Part shown: piece after piece, positions 16,613 to 23,447 of the stretch
Numbering within the stretch: the stretch's first letter is position 1
Layout: every line of letters begins with the position of its first letter
Source: Hallerella sp964501065
GTDB lineage: Bacteria; Fibrobacterota; Fibrobacteria; Fibrobacterales; Fibrobacteraceae
Assembly (NCBI GenBank): GCA_964501065.1
Contig: CAZCRF010000039.1
Coordinates: 1-23,447 of the forward strand
Direction of reading: 5' to 3'
DNA: 23,447 bases
Program-made: the position numbers and the translations under genes
Notes under the pieces: model-generated
Seen by the model: the letters and a program-made list of their open reading frames with translations, nothing else
The model's database searches: none
What the model was told of the DNA's origin: nothing

Positions 16613-17323
16613 ATGCGCCGGATTTCATTCATCTTGATGCTGGCCGCTGCGGTCTGGGCAGCCCCCCGTGAACATCGGGGAACCTATTTCAGCGTGGGTT
16701 CGGGCGTCGCTTACAGCCGTTTCAAGACTGCCGAGAGTTATGATGGATATCGTTACATCGACGGCGTTCCCCAATATGGCGATGTCGACGGCACGATTAC
16801 GTTTGGCGGAGTGTCCCCGGCGTTCAACATGCGCATTGGAAGATCTGTCGGGAATGCCGTCTCCATCTACGGGGACTTTGATTTTGTCATGATTTCGGGA
16901 AAGTTCGAGTCCTCGACGGAGCTTTTGTATAGAGAGTCGTATCAAGTCGAAGAGAAATTTTCCCGGACTTTGAGTTGGAACGGCGTCGTCGGAGGATATT
17001 TCAGCGGAGGCGTCGGCATCGAAGTGTATCCGTGTCGGAATCCGAATTCCGTGATGCGCGGATTTCATTTTGGAAACGCCTTTTCTGCCGGTTACAACGT
17101 CGCAGACCCTCATAAGCCGATATCGCTTGAGGATGTGAGTAGCCATGAAAAGAAATTTGACGAAATCGCCTTCCTGGTCCGCACGGATGTCGGCATGGAT
17201 TGGTGGGTCAGCGAAACGTGGTCTATCGGCGTTGAATTCGCCTATACGACGGCTCCGCATGAGAGCGGCATCTTGTCTGACATGAACTCCTTCCGCTTGC
17301 TGTTCCGGATTACGCGGGGGTAG
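16613..17323 (+). CDS. Exported protein of unknown function, second paralogue
   Basis: The 236-residue product has a signal peptide (MRRISFILMLAAAVWA, likely cut near residue 16) followed by a glycine- and aromatic-rich mature region with alternating strands, for example YFSVGSGVAYSRF and YFSGGVGIEVYP. It shares VGMDWWVSETWSIGVEFAY and the ending LFRITRG with the preceding gene. The start codon lies 1 bp after the upstream stop, so the two are probably co-translated. Aromatic C-terminal strands fit an outer-membrane barrel of about eight strands, but no family was recognised. No terminator follows before the decayed gene at 17327. Confidence 0.78.
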   Translation: MRRISFILMLAAAVWAAPREHRGTYFSVGSGVAYSRFKTAESYDGYRYIDGVPQYGDVDGTITFGGVSPAFNMRIGRSVGNAVSIYGDFDFVMISGKFESSTELLYRESYQVEEKFSRTLSWNGVVGGYFSGGVGIEVYPCRNPNSVMRGFHFGNAFSAGYNVADPHKPISLEDVSSHEKKFDEIAFLVRTDVGMDWWVSETWSIGVEFAYTTAPHESGILSDMNSFRLLFRITRG

Positions 17324-17326
17324 GAA

Positions 17327-17607
17327 ATTCTTTTGGGCGGTGCGTTAAGGTTATGTGAGTTTGTGTTGCTGAGGAACGGTGAACTTTTGTTTATAGAAGC
17401 GAAGTCTTCCTGTCCTAGATTGGAAAAAGAAGAAGCACAATAAAGCCTATTTTGGTTATCAACACCGGCGGCAAGAACTGGTTGCCCGATTCGGCTCTTC
17501 AAGACAAGATTCGGGAAGAACTCCGCTTAACCCAAAAGATGTGGAATACAAAGCCGATTCTGATAATCAATGAAATCTTCGCCCAAAAGTATCAGCTAGT
17601 TTTGTGA
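17327..17607 (+). pseudogene. Decayed PD-(D/E)XK-like (EAKSS-type) gene remnant
   Basis: Two protein-like pieces sit in different frames. The first (17327-17443) reads LLGGALRLCEFVLLRNGELL, then FIEAKSS, then CPRLEKEEAQ and a stop. The second is open from 17419 to a TGA at 17605-17607 and reads KPILVINTGGKNWLPD, then SALQDKIREEL, then KPILIINEIFAQKY. A hydrophobic strand followed by E-A-K is typical of PD-(D/E)XK-like folds. From memory, small hypothetical proteins exist that pair a FIEAKSS motif with a later lysine-tryptophan-leucine (KxWLP) segment and a VLN strand, in this order but with more sequence between. The remnant therefore looks N-terminally truncated, with an internal deletion or frameshift. 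No start codon with a ribosome binding site is present. Confidence 0.6.
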
Positions 17608-17613
17608 GCAATC

Positions 17614-17646
17614 AAAAAACCTCCCGACCTAGCGGCCGGGAGGTTT
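17614..17646 (-). terminator. Intrinsic terminator of the rpsA transcript
   Basis: The arms 17617-17626 and 17637-17646 (AAACCTCCCG / CGGGAGGTTT) form a perfect 10-bp stem. On the minus strand the stem is followed by a run of T (complement of 17614-17619), and it lies 17 bp past the rpsA stop. On the plus strand TTTCTCTT follows, so it may also stop transcripts leaving the decayed gene. Confidence 0.9.
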
Positions 17647-17662
17647 CTCTTAAATCAGCAAA

Positions 17663-19420
17663 TTACTTCGCTTCTTCTTCGGCCTTCTTGGACTTCTTGG
17701 CCGGGGCGATGGCGTCACCGATCGTGGTGCCGCTTTCGCCGGGCTTGTGGGAATCCATCCAGGCTTGGAGTTCCGCCGATTCGCGATTCTTGAAGTAATC
17801 GACGACGGAGAGGGTGATCTTGCGATTGTTCTGGTCGATTTCCGTCACGACGGCCGGGACTTCGTCGCCGACCTTGAAGGCGTCCGCCGGAACCTTGATG
17901 TATTCGGCGGTGAGCTTCGACACGGGGATGAACCCTTCGATGCCGTTCGGGAGTTCCGCCACGACGCCGCGGTCGAGCAAGCGGATAATCTTGCCCTTCA
18001 CTTCGGAGTCAATCGGGTAGGTCGTTTCGATCGTATCCCACGGGTCTTCCGTCAAGTGCTTCATGGAGAGCGAAATGCGGCGCTTTTCCTTGTCGACGGC
18101 GAGAACGACGCATTCCACCTTGTCGCCCTTCTTGACCATTTCGGACGGGTGGTTGATTTTCTTCGTCCAAGACATGTCGGAGACGTGGATGAGGCCGTCG
18201 ACGCCGTCCTTGATTTCGACGAATGCGCCGAAAGAAGCCAGATTGCGGATTTCGCCGACGACGCGTGCGCCCGGAGGCAATTCTTCGTCGATGTGTTCCC
18301 ACGGGTCTTCTTCAAGCTGCTTCATGCCGAGAGAAATGCGTTCCTGGTCTTCTTCGACCTTGAGCACGACCGCTTCCACTTCCTGGCCGACGGTGAGGAT
18401 TTTCGACGGATGCTTGACGTGCTGCGTCCAAGACATTTCGGAGACGTGGATGAGGCCTTCGATGCCGTCTTCGAGTTCGACGAACGCGCCGTAATCCGTA
18501 ATCGAAACGACCTTGCCCTTCACCACCATGCCTTCCGGATAGCGGGAAGCGATATCCTTCCACGGATGCGGTTTGAGCTGCTTCATGCCGAGGGAGATGC
18601 GTTCCTTCTTGTCGTTGAAGTCGAGCACCATCACTTCCACTTCGTCACCGAGCTTGACGACTTCGGACGGGTGGTTGATGCGCTTGTAGCTCATGTCCGT
18701 GATGTGGAGGAGGCCGTCGACACCGCCGAGGTCGATGAACGCGCCGAAGTCGGTGATGTTCTTGACGATGCCCTTGCGGACTTGACCCTTTTCGAGGGTT
18801 TCGAGCACCTTGTCGCGCTGGCTGTTGCGCTGTTCCTCGAGGACGACGCGACGGGAGACGACGATGTTCCGGCGAGCCTTGTTGACCTTGATGACCTTGA
18901 GGTCGAATTCCTGGCCGATGAGCGCGTTGATGTCCGGAATCTGGCGAAGGTCGATCTGCGAACCCGGGAGGAACGCGTCGATGCCGAAGAGGTCCACGAC
19001 GACGCCGCCCTTGATGCGCTTGGTGAGAGTGCCGCGCACGATTTCGTTGTTTTCGAATGCCTGGTGGATGCGTTCCCAGACGCGGACGAAGTCCGCCTTT
19101 TGCTTGGAGAGGACGAGACGTCCGTCTTCATCTTCGAGCTTTTCGATATAAACTTCGATTTCGGAACCGACTTCGGGGACTTCGCCTTCCTTGAATTCGT
19201 TGCGGGAGATGACGCCTTCGGACTTGAAGTTCACGTCGACGAGGACTTCTTGGTCGTTCACCTGGCTGATCTTGCCGGTGACGACTTTGCCCGCTTCGAG
19301 GCCTTCCATGCCCGCATAGGCTTCGGCGGCTTCGCTAGACTGGATGGAACCGAGTTCCTTTTCGGCGTTGAGGATTTCTTGGAGGTCTTCTTCTGTTCCG
19401 AATTTGAGTTTTTCTGACAT
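17663..19420 (-). CDS. rpsA: 30S ribosomal protein S1
   Basis: S1 binds mRNA on the small ribosomal subunit and helps initiation on messages with weak Shine-Dalgarno sites. The 585-residue protein contains six S1 RNA-binding repeats, beginning near residues 41, 126, 213, 300, 385 and 470. Repeats 3-5 are the most canonical (for example ITDFGAFIDLGGVDGLLHITDMS and GLIHVSDMSW, with ERISLGMKQL endings). A Lys/Glu-rich tail (KKSKKAEEEAK) closes it. The length is slightly above the usual 550-560. No Shine-Dalgarno is visible before the ATG (upstream CCCAACATCCAC), as is common for S1 genes that regulate themselves. It starts 32 bp after cmk on the same strand, a widespread gene pair, and ends before a strong terminator. 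Confidence 0.97.
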   Translation of the reverse strand: MSEKLKFGTEEDLQEILNAEKELGSIQSSEAAEAYAGMEGLEAGKVVTGKISQVNDQEVLVDVNFKSEGVISRNEFKEGEVPEVGSEIEVYIEKLEDEDGRLVLSKQKADFVRVWERIHQAFENNEIVRGTLTKRIKGGVVVDLFGIDAFLPGSQIDLRQIPDINALIGQEFDLKVIKVNKARRNIVVSRRVVLEEQRNSQRDKVLETLEKGQVRKGIVKNITDFGAFIDLGGVDGLLHITDMSYKRINHPSEVVKLGDEVEVMVLDFNDKKERISLGMKQLKPHPWKDIASRYPEGMVVKGKVVSITDYGAFVELEDGIEGLIHVSEMSWTQHVKHPSKILTVGQEVEAVVLKVEEDQERISLGMKQLEEDPWEHIDEELPPGARVVGEIRNLASFGAFVEIKDGVDGLIHVSDMSWTKKINHPSEMVKKGDKVECVVLAVDKEKRRISLSMKHLTEDPWDTIETTYPIDSEVKGKIIRLLDRGVVAELPNGIEGFIPVSKLTAEYIKVPADAFKVGDEVPAVVTEIDQNNRKITLSVVDYFKNRESAELQAWMDSHKPGESGTTIGDAIAPAKKSKKAEEEAK

Positions 19421-19452
19421 GTGGATGTTGGGTTGTGGAAAAGAAATCGGAG

Positions 19453-20121
19453 CTACGCCACGACACCTACGCGGTCTTCGATTATCTTCACCTGTTGTGG
19501 GATTGAGAGTTGTGTCGTGTCAATTTCTAAAGCGTCTTCCGCCTTTTTCAGCGGGGCTGTCGCACGGGATGAATCGATCCGGTCGCGTTCTGCCAAATTC
19601 TTCTCGATTTCTTCGAGGCTCATCGGGATGCCTTTCGCCTGGCACTCCGCATAACGGCGCTCCGCCCGGACCTTCAAATCGGTGACGAGGAAAAACTTGA
19701 AATCCGCATGGGGGAAGACCACCGTACCGATGTCCCTCCCGTCCAAGATGCAGCTGCGCTCGGCGGAAATTTCCCGTTGCAACCGGGTGAGGACTGCGCG
19801 GACTTCGGGCACGGCGCTGTAAAGGCTGACGCTTTCCGAGACGCGCTTGCCGCGGATTTCCCGTTCGCGATTTTTCCCGTTGATTAAAATTTCATTCTTG
19901 TCGTCAAAGCGGATTTGGGTGGACTTGAGGAGCTTGTCCAACTTTGCGCTGTCGCTCGGGGAGACTCCCGTCTCGATGGCGGCGAGGGTGATGGCGCGGT
20001 ACATCGCGCCCGTGTCCAAATAGGTGATGCCCAAATCCTTGGCGACGATTTTTGCCGTCGTACTTTTCCCGGTCCCGCTGGGACCGTCGATGGCGATGAC
20101 GATGTGTTTCTTCTGGTTCAA
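19453..20121 (-). CDS. cmk: Cytidylate kinase
   Basis: The enzyme phosphorylates CMP and dCMP with ATP in pyrimidine nucleotide synthesis in the cytoplasm. The P-loop is IDGPSGTGKST near the N-terminus, followed by YLDTGAMYRAIT (CMP binding), CILDGRDIGT and RAERRYAEC in the lid region. With the TTG at 20121 as start it has 222 residues, the usual length. A longer version from a TTG at 20163 would overlap the stop of the upstream lipoprotein gene and would add 14 residues unlike the family. No ribosome binding site supports either start; a TATATT element at 20131-20136 lies just upstream of the shorter one. The order lipoprotein - cmk - rpsA suggests one transcript with an internal promoter. 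Confidence 0.94.
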   Translation of the reverse strand: MNQKKHIVIAIDGPSGTGKSTTAKIVAKDLGITYLDTGAMYRAITLAAIETGVSPSDSAKLDKLLKSTQIRFDDKNEILINGKNREREIRGKRVSESVSLYSAVPEVRAVLTRLQREISAERSCILDGRDIGTVVFPHADFKFFLVTDLKVRAERRYAECQAKGIPMSLEEIEKNLAERDRIDSSRATAPLKKAEDALEIDTTQLSIPQQVKIIEDRVGVVA

Positions 20122-20130
20122 ACTGGGGAA

Positions 20131-20136
20131 AATATA
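20131..20136 (-). promoter_or_regulatory. Candidate -10 element for cmk-rpsA
   Basis: On the minus strand TATATTTTCC stands 9 bp before the TTG at 20121. The identical ten bases precede the lipoprotein gene (20911-20920). Transcription from it would start within a few bases of the TTG, giving a nearly leaderless cmk message. The -35 is not clear. Confidence 0.4.
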
Positions 20137-20159
20137 GCTATTTGGCGGAGAGGCTCTTG

Positions 20160-20885
20160 TCAAAAGTCGGAAGTGGCGCCGCTTTCGTCCGGACCGTAAT
20201 AACCGTCCTCCTCGACACCCGAATTTTCCGGTTCAAAGACTTGGACGGGCGCGTCCGACGTCCCTTCGTCCGCATTGTCCGAAGAATAGGAGTCGGTGGG
20301 TTCGGAGACTTCGCTTTCTGGAACTGAGGAGCTTTCTCCGTCGTATTCCGCATCCGGCGCGCGAAGTTCCCCCGTGCTGCCGTATTTGCGCTTTTCCTCT
20401 TCGGTCAACTTGTTGGTGAAGACCTCCACCTCCGGTTCCTTGTTCGCTTCTTCCTCTTCGCCCGCCATGATGCGCTGCCCGCGTTCGAGTGTGCGCTTGA
20501 TGCGCTCTTGACGCATTTGTTCGAGGTTTGAGCCGACGCTTTTTTCGTCCTCGGACACGGCGTATTTCTTGTTGAAGTCGTCGAGAACCGGTTTGATGCC
20601 GATCAGACGCCCCTTGCTGTCGACGCGCCACGGCATGCGCTTCAGTGCCGAAATGCGCAGGCGGCTGGCCGCAACGCGGTACTCCGCTTTCATTTGCCCG
20701 TTCTCGTCCGTGATTTCATCCGCTTCTTCCGGAGTGACGAACTTCAGGGCTTCCGGCCAATGTTCCCCCTGGGAATTGACGGTGAAACCGACGAGGGCGT
20801 CGTTGATAGCTGTCGGATCGGTCGGTTCGACGCTTGCGCAACCGAAGAAACACGCCAAGATAAAACCCAAGGCCACCTTTTTCAT
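20160..20885 (-). CDS. Putative lipoprotein with an acidic C-terminal half
   Basis: I do not recognise this family. The 241-residue product starts MKKVALGFILACFFGC. Cys16 (preceded by FFG) is the likely lipidation site, with Cys12 as an alternative. Residues about 20-120 look folded (EHWPEALKFVTPEEAD, then RISALKRMPWRVDSKGRLIG, a segment that reads like conserved beta-strands). The rest is charged and low-complexity, very rich in Glu, Ser and Asp, and probably disordered. GGAGG 8 bp before the ATG supports the start. It ends a few bases before cmk, to which it may be transcriptionally linked. It probably sits on the inner face of the outer membrane or in the periplasm; its role is unknown. 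Confidence 0.75.
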   Translation of the reverse strand: MKKVALGFILACFFGCASVEPTDPTAINDALVGFTVNSQGEHWPEALKFVTPEEADEITDENGQMKAEYRVAASRLRISALKRMPWRVDSKGRLIGIKPVLDDFNKKYAVSEDEKSVGSNLEQMRQERIKRTLERGQRIMAGEEEEANKEPEVEVFTNKLTEEEKRKYGSTGELRAPDAEYDGESSSVPESEVSEPTDSYSSDNADEGTSDAPVQVFEPENSGVEEDGYYGPDESGATSDF

Positions 20886-20914
20886 CTCATATCCTCCGAG
20901 ATATTTTCACGGAA

Positions 20915-20920
20915 AATATA
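20915..20920 (-). promoter_or_regulatory. Candidate -10 element for the lipoprotein gene
   Basis: TATATT on the minus strand, within TTATATTTTCC, lies 29 bp before the ATG at 20885, a suitable distance for a short leader that carries the GGAGG site. The same TATATTTTCC occurs before cmk. Confidence 0.45.
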
Positions 20921-20978
20921 ACAAAAGAAAAGGGAATGGGGAGGAATCGCGCGGAGAGTGTAGCGCTGGCGGACTGTA

Positions 20979-21245
20979 AACCGGGCTGGATTGGGTGCAG
21001 GGGTTAGTGGAAGAGTGGCTTGCGCTTTTTGCAATTAGGAATGCATAATGCATAATTCGGGATGCGGAATGAAGAATTGACTTGGGAAAGAAGTGGTTTG
21101 TGGGAAGTGAGGCTTACGCAAAGGGAAGAACGTCAACACGAGCCGCGCCGAAGCGTGGTGACTGAGCAGAGTCGAAGTGTGGTGCTGAGCACAGTCGCTG
21201 TCCGGTGGTTGAGCGTAGTCGAAACCAGCGTAGTCGAAACCACTG
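20979..21245 (-). repeat. Repeat-filled gap between the divergent lipoprotein and MCE genes
   Basis: No gene is convincing in 20930-21376. AACCGGGCTGGAT (20979-20992) is the inverted partner of 945-957, followed by GGGGTTAGTGG. A short ATGCATAATGCATAATTC run lies at 21041-21058. Repeat A is present inverted at 21102-21148 (GTGAGGCTTACGCAAAG through CGTCAACACGAGCCGCG). A block of four degenerate units of the form TGAGCxxAGTCGAA spans 21161-21242. All of these are short, dispersed and non-coding in appearance. Confidence 0.7.
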
Positions 21246-21376
21246 CATGTGTCGGGATTCGCGGGCCGATGCGCCTGTTGCCGATTTTTTCTGAGAAATG
21301 AACGTCCTATTGAGTTTTTGAAAAGAAAAAAGTATTTTTGAGGCGGCTTTGCCCTAAACCTCAAAAGGAGGATTCC

Positions 21377-22342
21377 TTGCTAAAGCCCATGCGGCGAATC
21401 AATTGGATGGATTTGTCCGGTCTTTTGGTCGGCGTCTTCATTACGTTTGCCGTGATGGCCTTCGGCTCGGTCTTCTACGTCCGCCTGGTGACCGCCGGTG
21501 TCATCGGGGTGGAAGAGTACAAGCTCTACAGCCATTTTGAAAAGGCGCAAGGGTTGCACGTCGGGACGGATGTCCAAATCAGCGGCGTGAGCGTGGGGCA
21601 CATTTCCAAGATAGAAATTGACGCATCGGGGAAGGTCCGGATGGAGTTCACCATTCGCAAGGAGTTCCAGCCGTGGATTACGGACCGGGCGACCATTTAC
21701 CCCATCCGCGACCAGAACGTCATTTCGGAGCGTGTCGTCACAGTCGATGTCCGCAAGGGGGAGGGGCGCGTCCTCGAAGACGGGGAAATGATTGTCGCAG
21801 GGAAAGCGCAAGACATCGAAACCGTGTTGGAAACGTTGAACGAAGTGTTGGAGCGCGTGACGGTGTTGATTGACGCGGCGGACACCTTGGTCGCCCTGAC
21901 GATGGACACGGGGACGACCATCGGCGCGCTCCTCGGTTCCAAGATGATTTACGAGAAGTTGAATACGCAGTTGGACCGCTTGGATCACTTCTCCTACGAA
22001 GGGCTCATTTTGTTGAACGATTTGAGCATACACTTGCCGCGGATTTTGCACGGGGCGGACTCCTTGACCCAAAATTTGAACGTCATGGTCCGCGGCCTGG
22101 AGGATACGCCGCAAAGGGTGAATGACGTCTTCATGTCTTTCGACGGCGTTTTCCACAATTTGAACGGCACCTTGGATTCGTTGAACCGGGTCGTCGGGAC
22201 GGTCAGCGGCATGGCCGTGCAAGGGGAAGAGGCTTTGCAGAATGCGGACGATTTGATGGAAGGGCTTTCGAACATTTGGCTTGTCAGGCGTTCAATGCCG
22301 AAGCGGGATTCCGTCCCGTTCGCAGCGGAGGATGCGTGGTGA
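21377..22342 (+). CDS. MCE/MlaD-family protein, envelope lipid transport
   Basis: MCE proteins are substrate-binding parts of ABC-type systems that move phospholipids between the inner and outer membranes. The 321-residue product has one N-terminal membrane segment (residues about 13-36), then an MCE domain at about 47-130 (KAQGLHVGTDVQISGVSVGHI, then ATIYPIRDQNVISERVV), and a long helical, coiled-coil-like C-terminal part with NLNVMVRGLEDTPQRVND. The AAAAGGAGG at 21363-21371 sits 5 bp before a TTG at 21377, which is preferred over the ATG at 21389 (17 bp away) and over an in-frame ATG at 21338 upstream of the binding site. The permease and ATPase partners are not in the window. The stop overlaps the next start. 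Confidence 0.88.
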   Translation: MLKPMRRINWMDLSGLLVGVFITFAVMAFGSVFYVRLVTAGVIGVEEYKLYSHFEKAQGLHVGTDVQISGVSVGHISKIEIDASGKVRMEFTIRKEFQPWITDRATIYPIRDQNVISERVVTVDVRKGEGRVLEDGEMIVAGKAQDIETVLETLNEVLERVTVLIDAADTLVALTMDTGTTIGALLGSKMIYEKLNTQLDRLDHFSYEGLILLNDLSIHLPRILHGADSLTQNLNVMVRGLEDTPQRVNDVFMSFDGVFHNLNGTLDSLNRVVGTVSGMAVQGEEALQNADDLMEGLSNIWLVRRSMPKRDSVPFAAEDAW

Positions 22343-23112
22343 TGCGCGCCTTGCTCGTCTTGCTCACTCTTGTCGTCGGCTCGTTCGCGGCGGGCTCCGG
22401 GACTTATGCGTTTCGCGGGGACAAGGCTCTCCGTTCCGGGAATTTCGCGAAGGCGAACCGTTTTTACGAACAGGCTTTGACCCTTTGCCGAAAGGAAGCC
22501 GATTTGAATGCCGAAGGGCGTGTTCTCGTGGCGATGGCGGAGCTGCGGATTCAAAGCTTGGACTTGAAGTTGGCGGAGGATTTGCTCCGGCGCGTCCATA
22601 AGGAGGCTCTCGATTCCGCGTCCCTCGCCGCTTATTCCCTCGCCTGGATGGAGCTCTTCTTGGCCCGGGGGGATTACGGCAAGGTCATCGACATCAAGTA
22701 CTCCCTTTCCGAGGAGTTCTTGAAGAAAATGTCGGGCGGAATTTTGGGGAACATCCTGTGCGCGGCCGCGGTCGCTTTTGCCGGTGAGGGGGATTTTCAA
22801 AAGGCGCAGAAATATTTGGAAGATGCGTCGGACGCCTTTGACGGGGACTTTCCCGGGAAGCTCGCCTTTGCAAGGGCTCGTGTCGCAGACGTGGGGAAGC
22901 TCCCTTCCGCCGATTCCCTTTATGCGGAGGCGTTAGAACTTTCCGTCCGGGGAAAGAGGCCGTTCTTTTCGGCGACCATCCTTTATTACCGCGGACTGAA
23001 TGAAAAGAATCCCCGTTTGGCGAAAGGTTATTTTGAACGCAGCGCCAAGGCTTTCGATTTGATGGGGCTTCTGAAGAATCGCGACCGCTCGCTCGAAGCT
23101 GCGGGAAGATAG
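22342..23112 (+). CDS. Exported TPR-like protein coupled to the MCE gene
   Basis: The 256-residue product has a signal peptide (MRALLVLLTLVVGSFAAG, likely cut after SFA) and helical repeats of the tetratricopeptide type: ALRSGNFAKANRFYEQAL, then AEDLLRRVHKEAL, AFAGEGDFQKAQKYLEDA, and YFERSAKAFDLMGLLKNRDRSL. TPR modules scaffold protein contacts, here probably in the periplasm. The start ATG overlaps the MCE stop (TGATG); GGAGG at 22327-22331 is 10 bp away, so the in-frame GTG codons at 22336 and 22339 are alternatives. The overlap suggests its job is tied to the MCE transporter. No family member is recognised specifically. Confidence 0.8.
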   Translation: MRALLVLLTLVVGSFAAGSGTYAFRGDKALRSGNFAKANRFYEQALTLCRKEADLNAEGRVLVAMAELRIQSLDLKLAEDLLRRVHKEALDSASLAAYSLAWMELFLARGDYGKVIDIKYSLSEEFLKKMSGGILGNILCAAAVAFAGEGDFQKAQKYLEDASDAFDGDFPGKLAFARARVADVGKLPSADSLYAEALELSVRGKRPFFSATILYYRGLNEKNPRLAKGYFERSAKAFDLMGLLKNRDRSLEAAGR

Positions 23113-23124
23113 TTGTTGGTGGGC

Positions 23125-23393
23125 AGAGGGAACAGGGATTAGGAGTTAGTGAGTTGTGGGTAGTGGTTAGGAATTAGTGGGTAGTGGTTTAGTTAACGGT
23201 CAAGGGGTGCGCAGTCATGTTGAGCAGGATTGGCGTCATGCAGAGCGAGAGCGAAGCATCTCTTTACAGTAACGAGATTCTTCGGTCGCACGCTCCCTCA
23301 GAATGACTGTTTGCAGAAAAGCAGCAGTCACTTCGCGTTGCTCAGAATGACATTAGCAAGTGCAGAATGACGGTGATGTCGCTCAGAATGACA
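23125..23393 (+). repeat. Dispersed repeats at the right edge
   Basis: The stretch 23125-23195 is a run of GGATTAGGAGTTAGTGAG-like words, the reverse complement of the CTAACC runs at 300-345 and 1195-1265. The stretch 23218-23393 holds four CAGAATGAC motifs, GAGCGAAGCATCTCTTTAC and ACATTAGCAAGTGCAGAATG, matching 768-926 in inverse orientation. No gene is visible from 23113 to the end; 23394-23447 is unexplained, with only a TAAAAT before the edge. Confidence 0.75.
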
Positions 23394-23447
23394 ATTGAAT
23401 GTGTAAATTTCTTTCTGTAAAATCAAAAGGGTCCGGAGAACTCGCCG

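Noticed and set aside
17747..19417. A 556-residue open frame on the strand opposite rpsA
   Set aside because: It is an antisense shadow of a codon-biased, GC-rich gene. Its residues are dominated by Asp, Val, Phe and His patterns complementary to S1, and rpsA itself is certain.
21338..21376. An N-terminal extension of the MCE protein from the ATG at 21338
   Set aside because: It would place the excellent AAAAGGAGG site inside the coding region; the TTG at 21377 is ideally spaced from that site.

Overview
The window looks like chromosomal DNA from a Gram-negative, plant-polysaccharide-degrading anaerobe. A Fibrobacter-type bacterium (Fibrobacterota) is the best guess. The reasons are a secreted family-11 rhamnogalacturonan lyase with a C-terminal sorting-type tail, an AT-rich TATATT-type -10 element before several genes, and intergenic DNA full of short dispersed repeats. 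The taxon is inferred from gene content and style; no marker was compared.

Layout. Positions 1-1362 hold no convincing conventional gene. They contain dispersed repeats and a 42-bp tandem array that may encode a small 14-residue-repeat protein. A multidomain rhamnogalacturonan lyase follows (1363-4188, +) and ends in a hairpin. The 4236-4662 gap has a near-consensus sigma70-type promoter whose -10 box lies inside a perfect 10-bp inverted repeat, then a leader of about 330 nt, a second inverted repeat and a 19-bp tandem duplication. It leads into a tandem-AAA+ ATPase (4663-6951, +). After a strong hairpin come recC, recB and recD (7027-15924, +). recB and recD each overlap the preceding stop, so this is a tight RecBCD operon for double-strand-break processing. 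Two paralogous exported proteins of unknown function (15946-16611 and 16613-17323, +) follow. Next is a decayed gene (about 17327-17607) with the EAK signature of a PD-(D/E)XK-like family.

On the minus strand lies a lipoprotein - cmk - rpsA cluster (20885 down to 17663), ending in a hairpin with a U-tract. Another repeat-filled gap (20886-21376) separates it from an MCE/MlaD-type protein and a translationally coupled repeat-rich exported protein (21377-23112, +). The last 330 bases again hold dispersed repeats, related to those at the left edge but in the opposite orientation.

Working together: RecBCD is the housekeeping recombination nuclease. cmk and rpsA are a widespread pair for pyrimidine nucleotide supply and translation initiation. 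The MCE pair probably belongs to an envelope lipid-transport system whose permease and ATPase lie outside the window. The least explained parts are the regulated AAA+ gene, the 42-bp array, the paralogous exported pair and the decayed nuclease-like gene. No CRISPR array, complete mobile element or recognised defence island was found.
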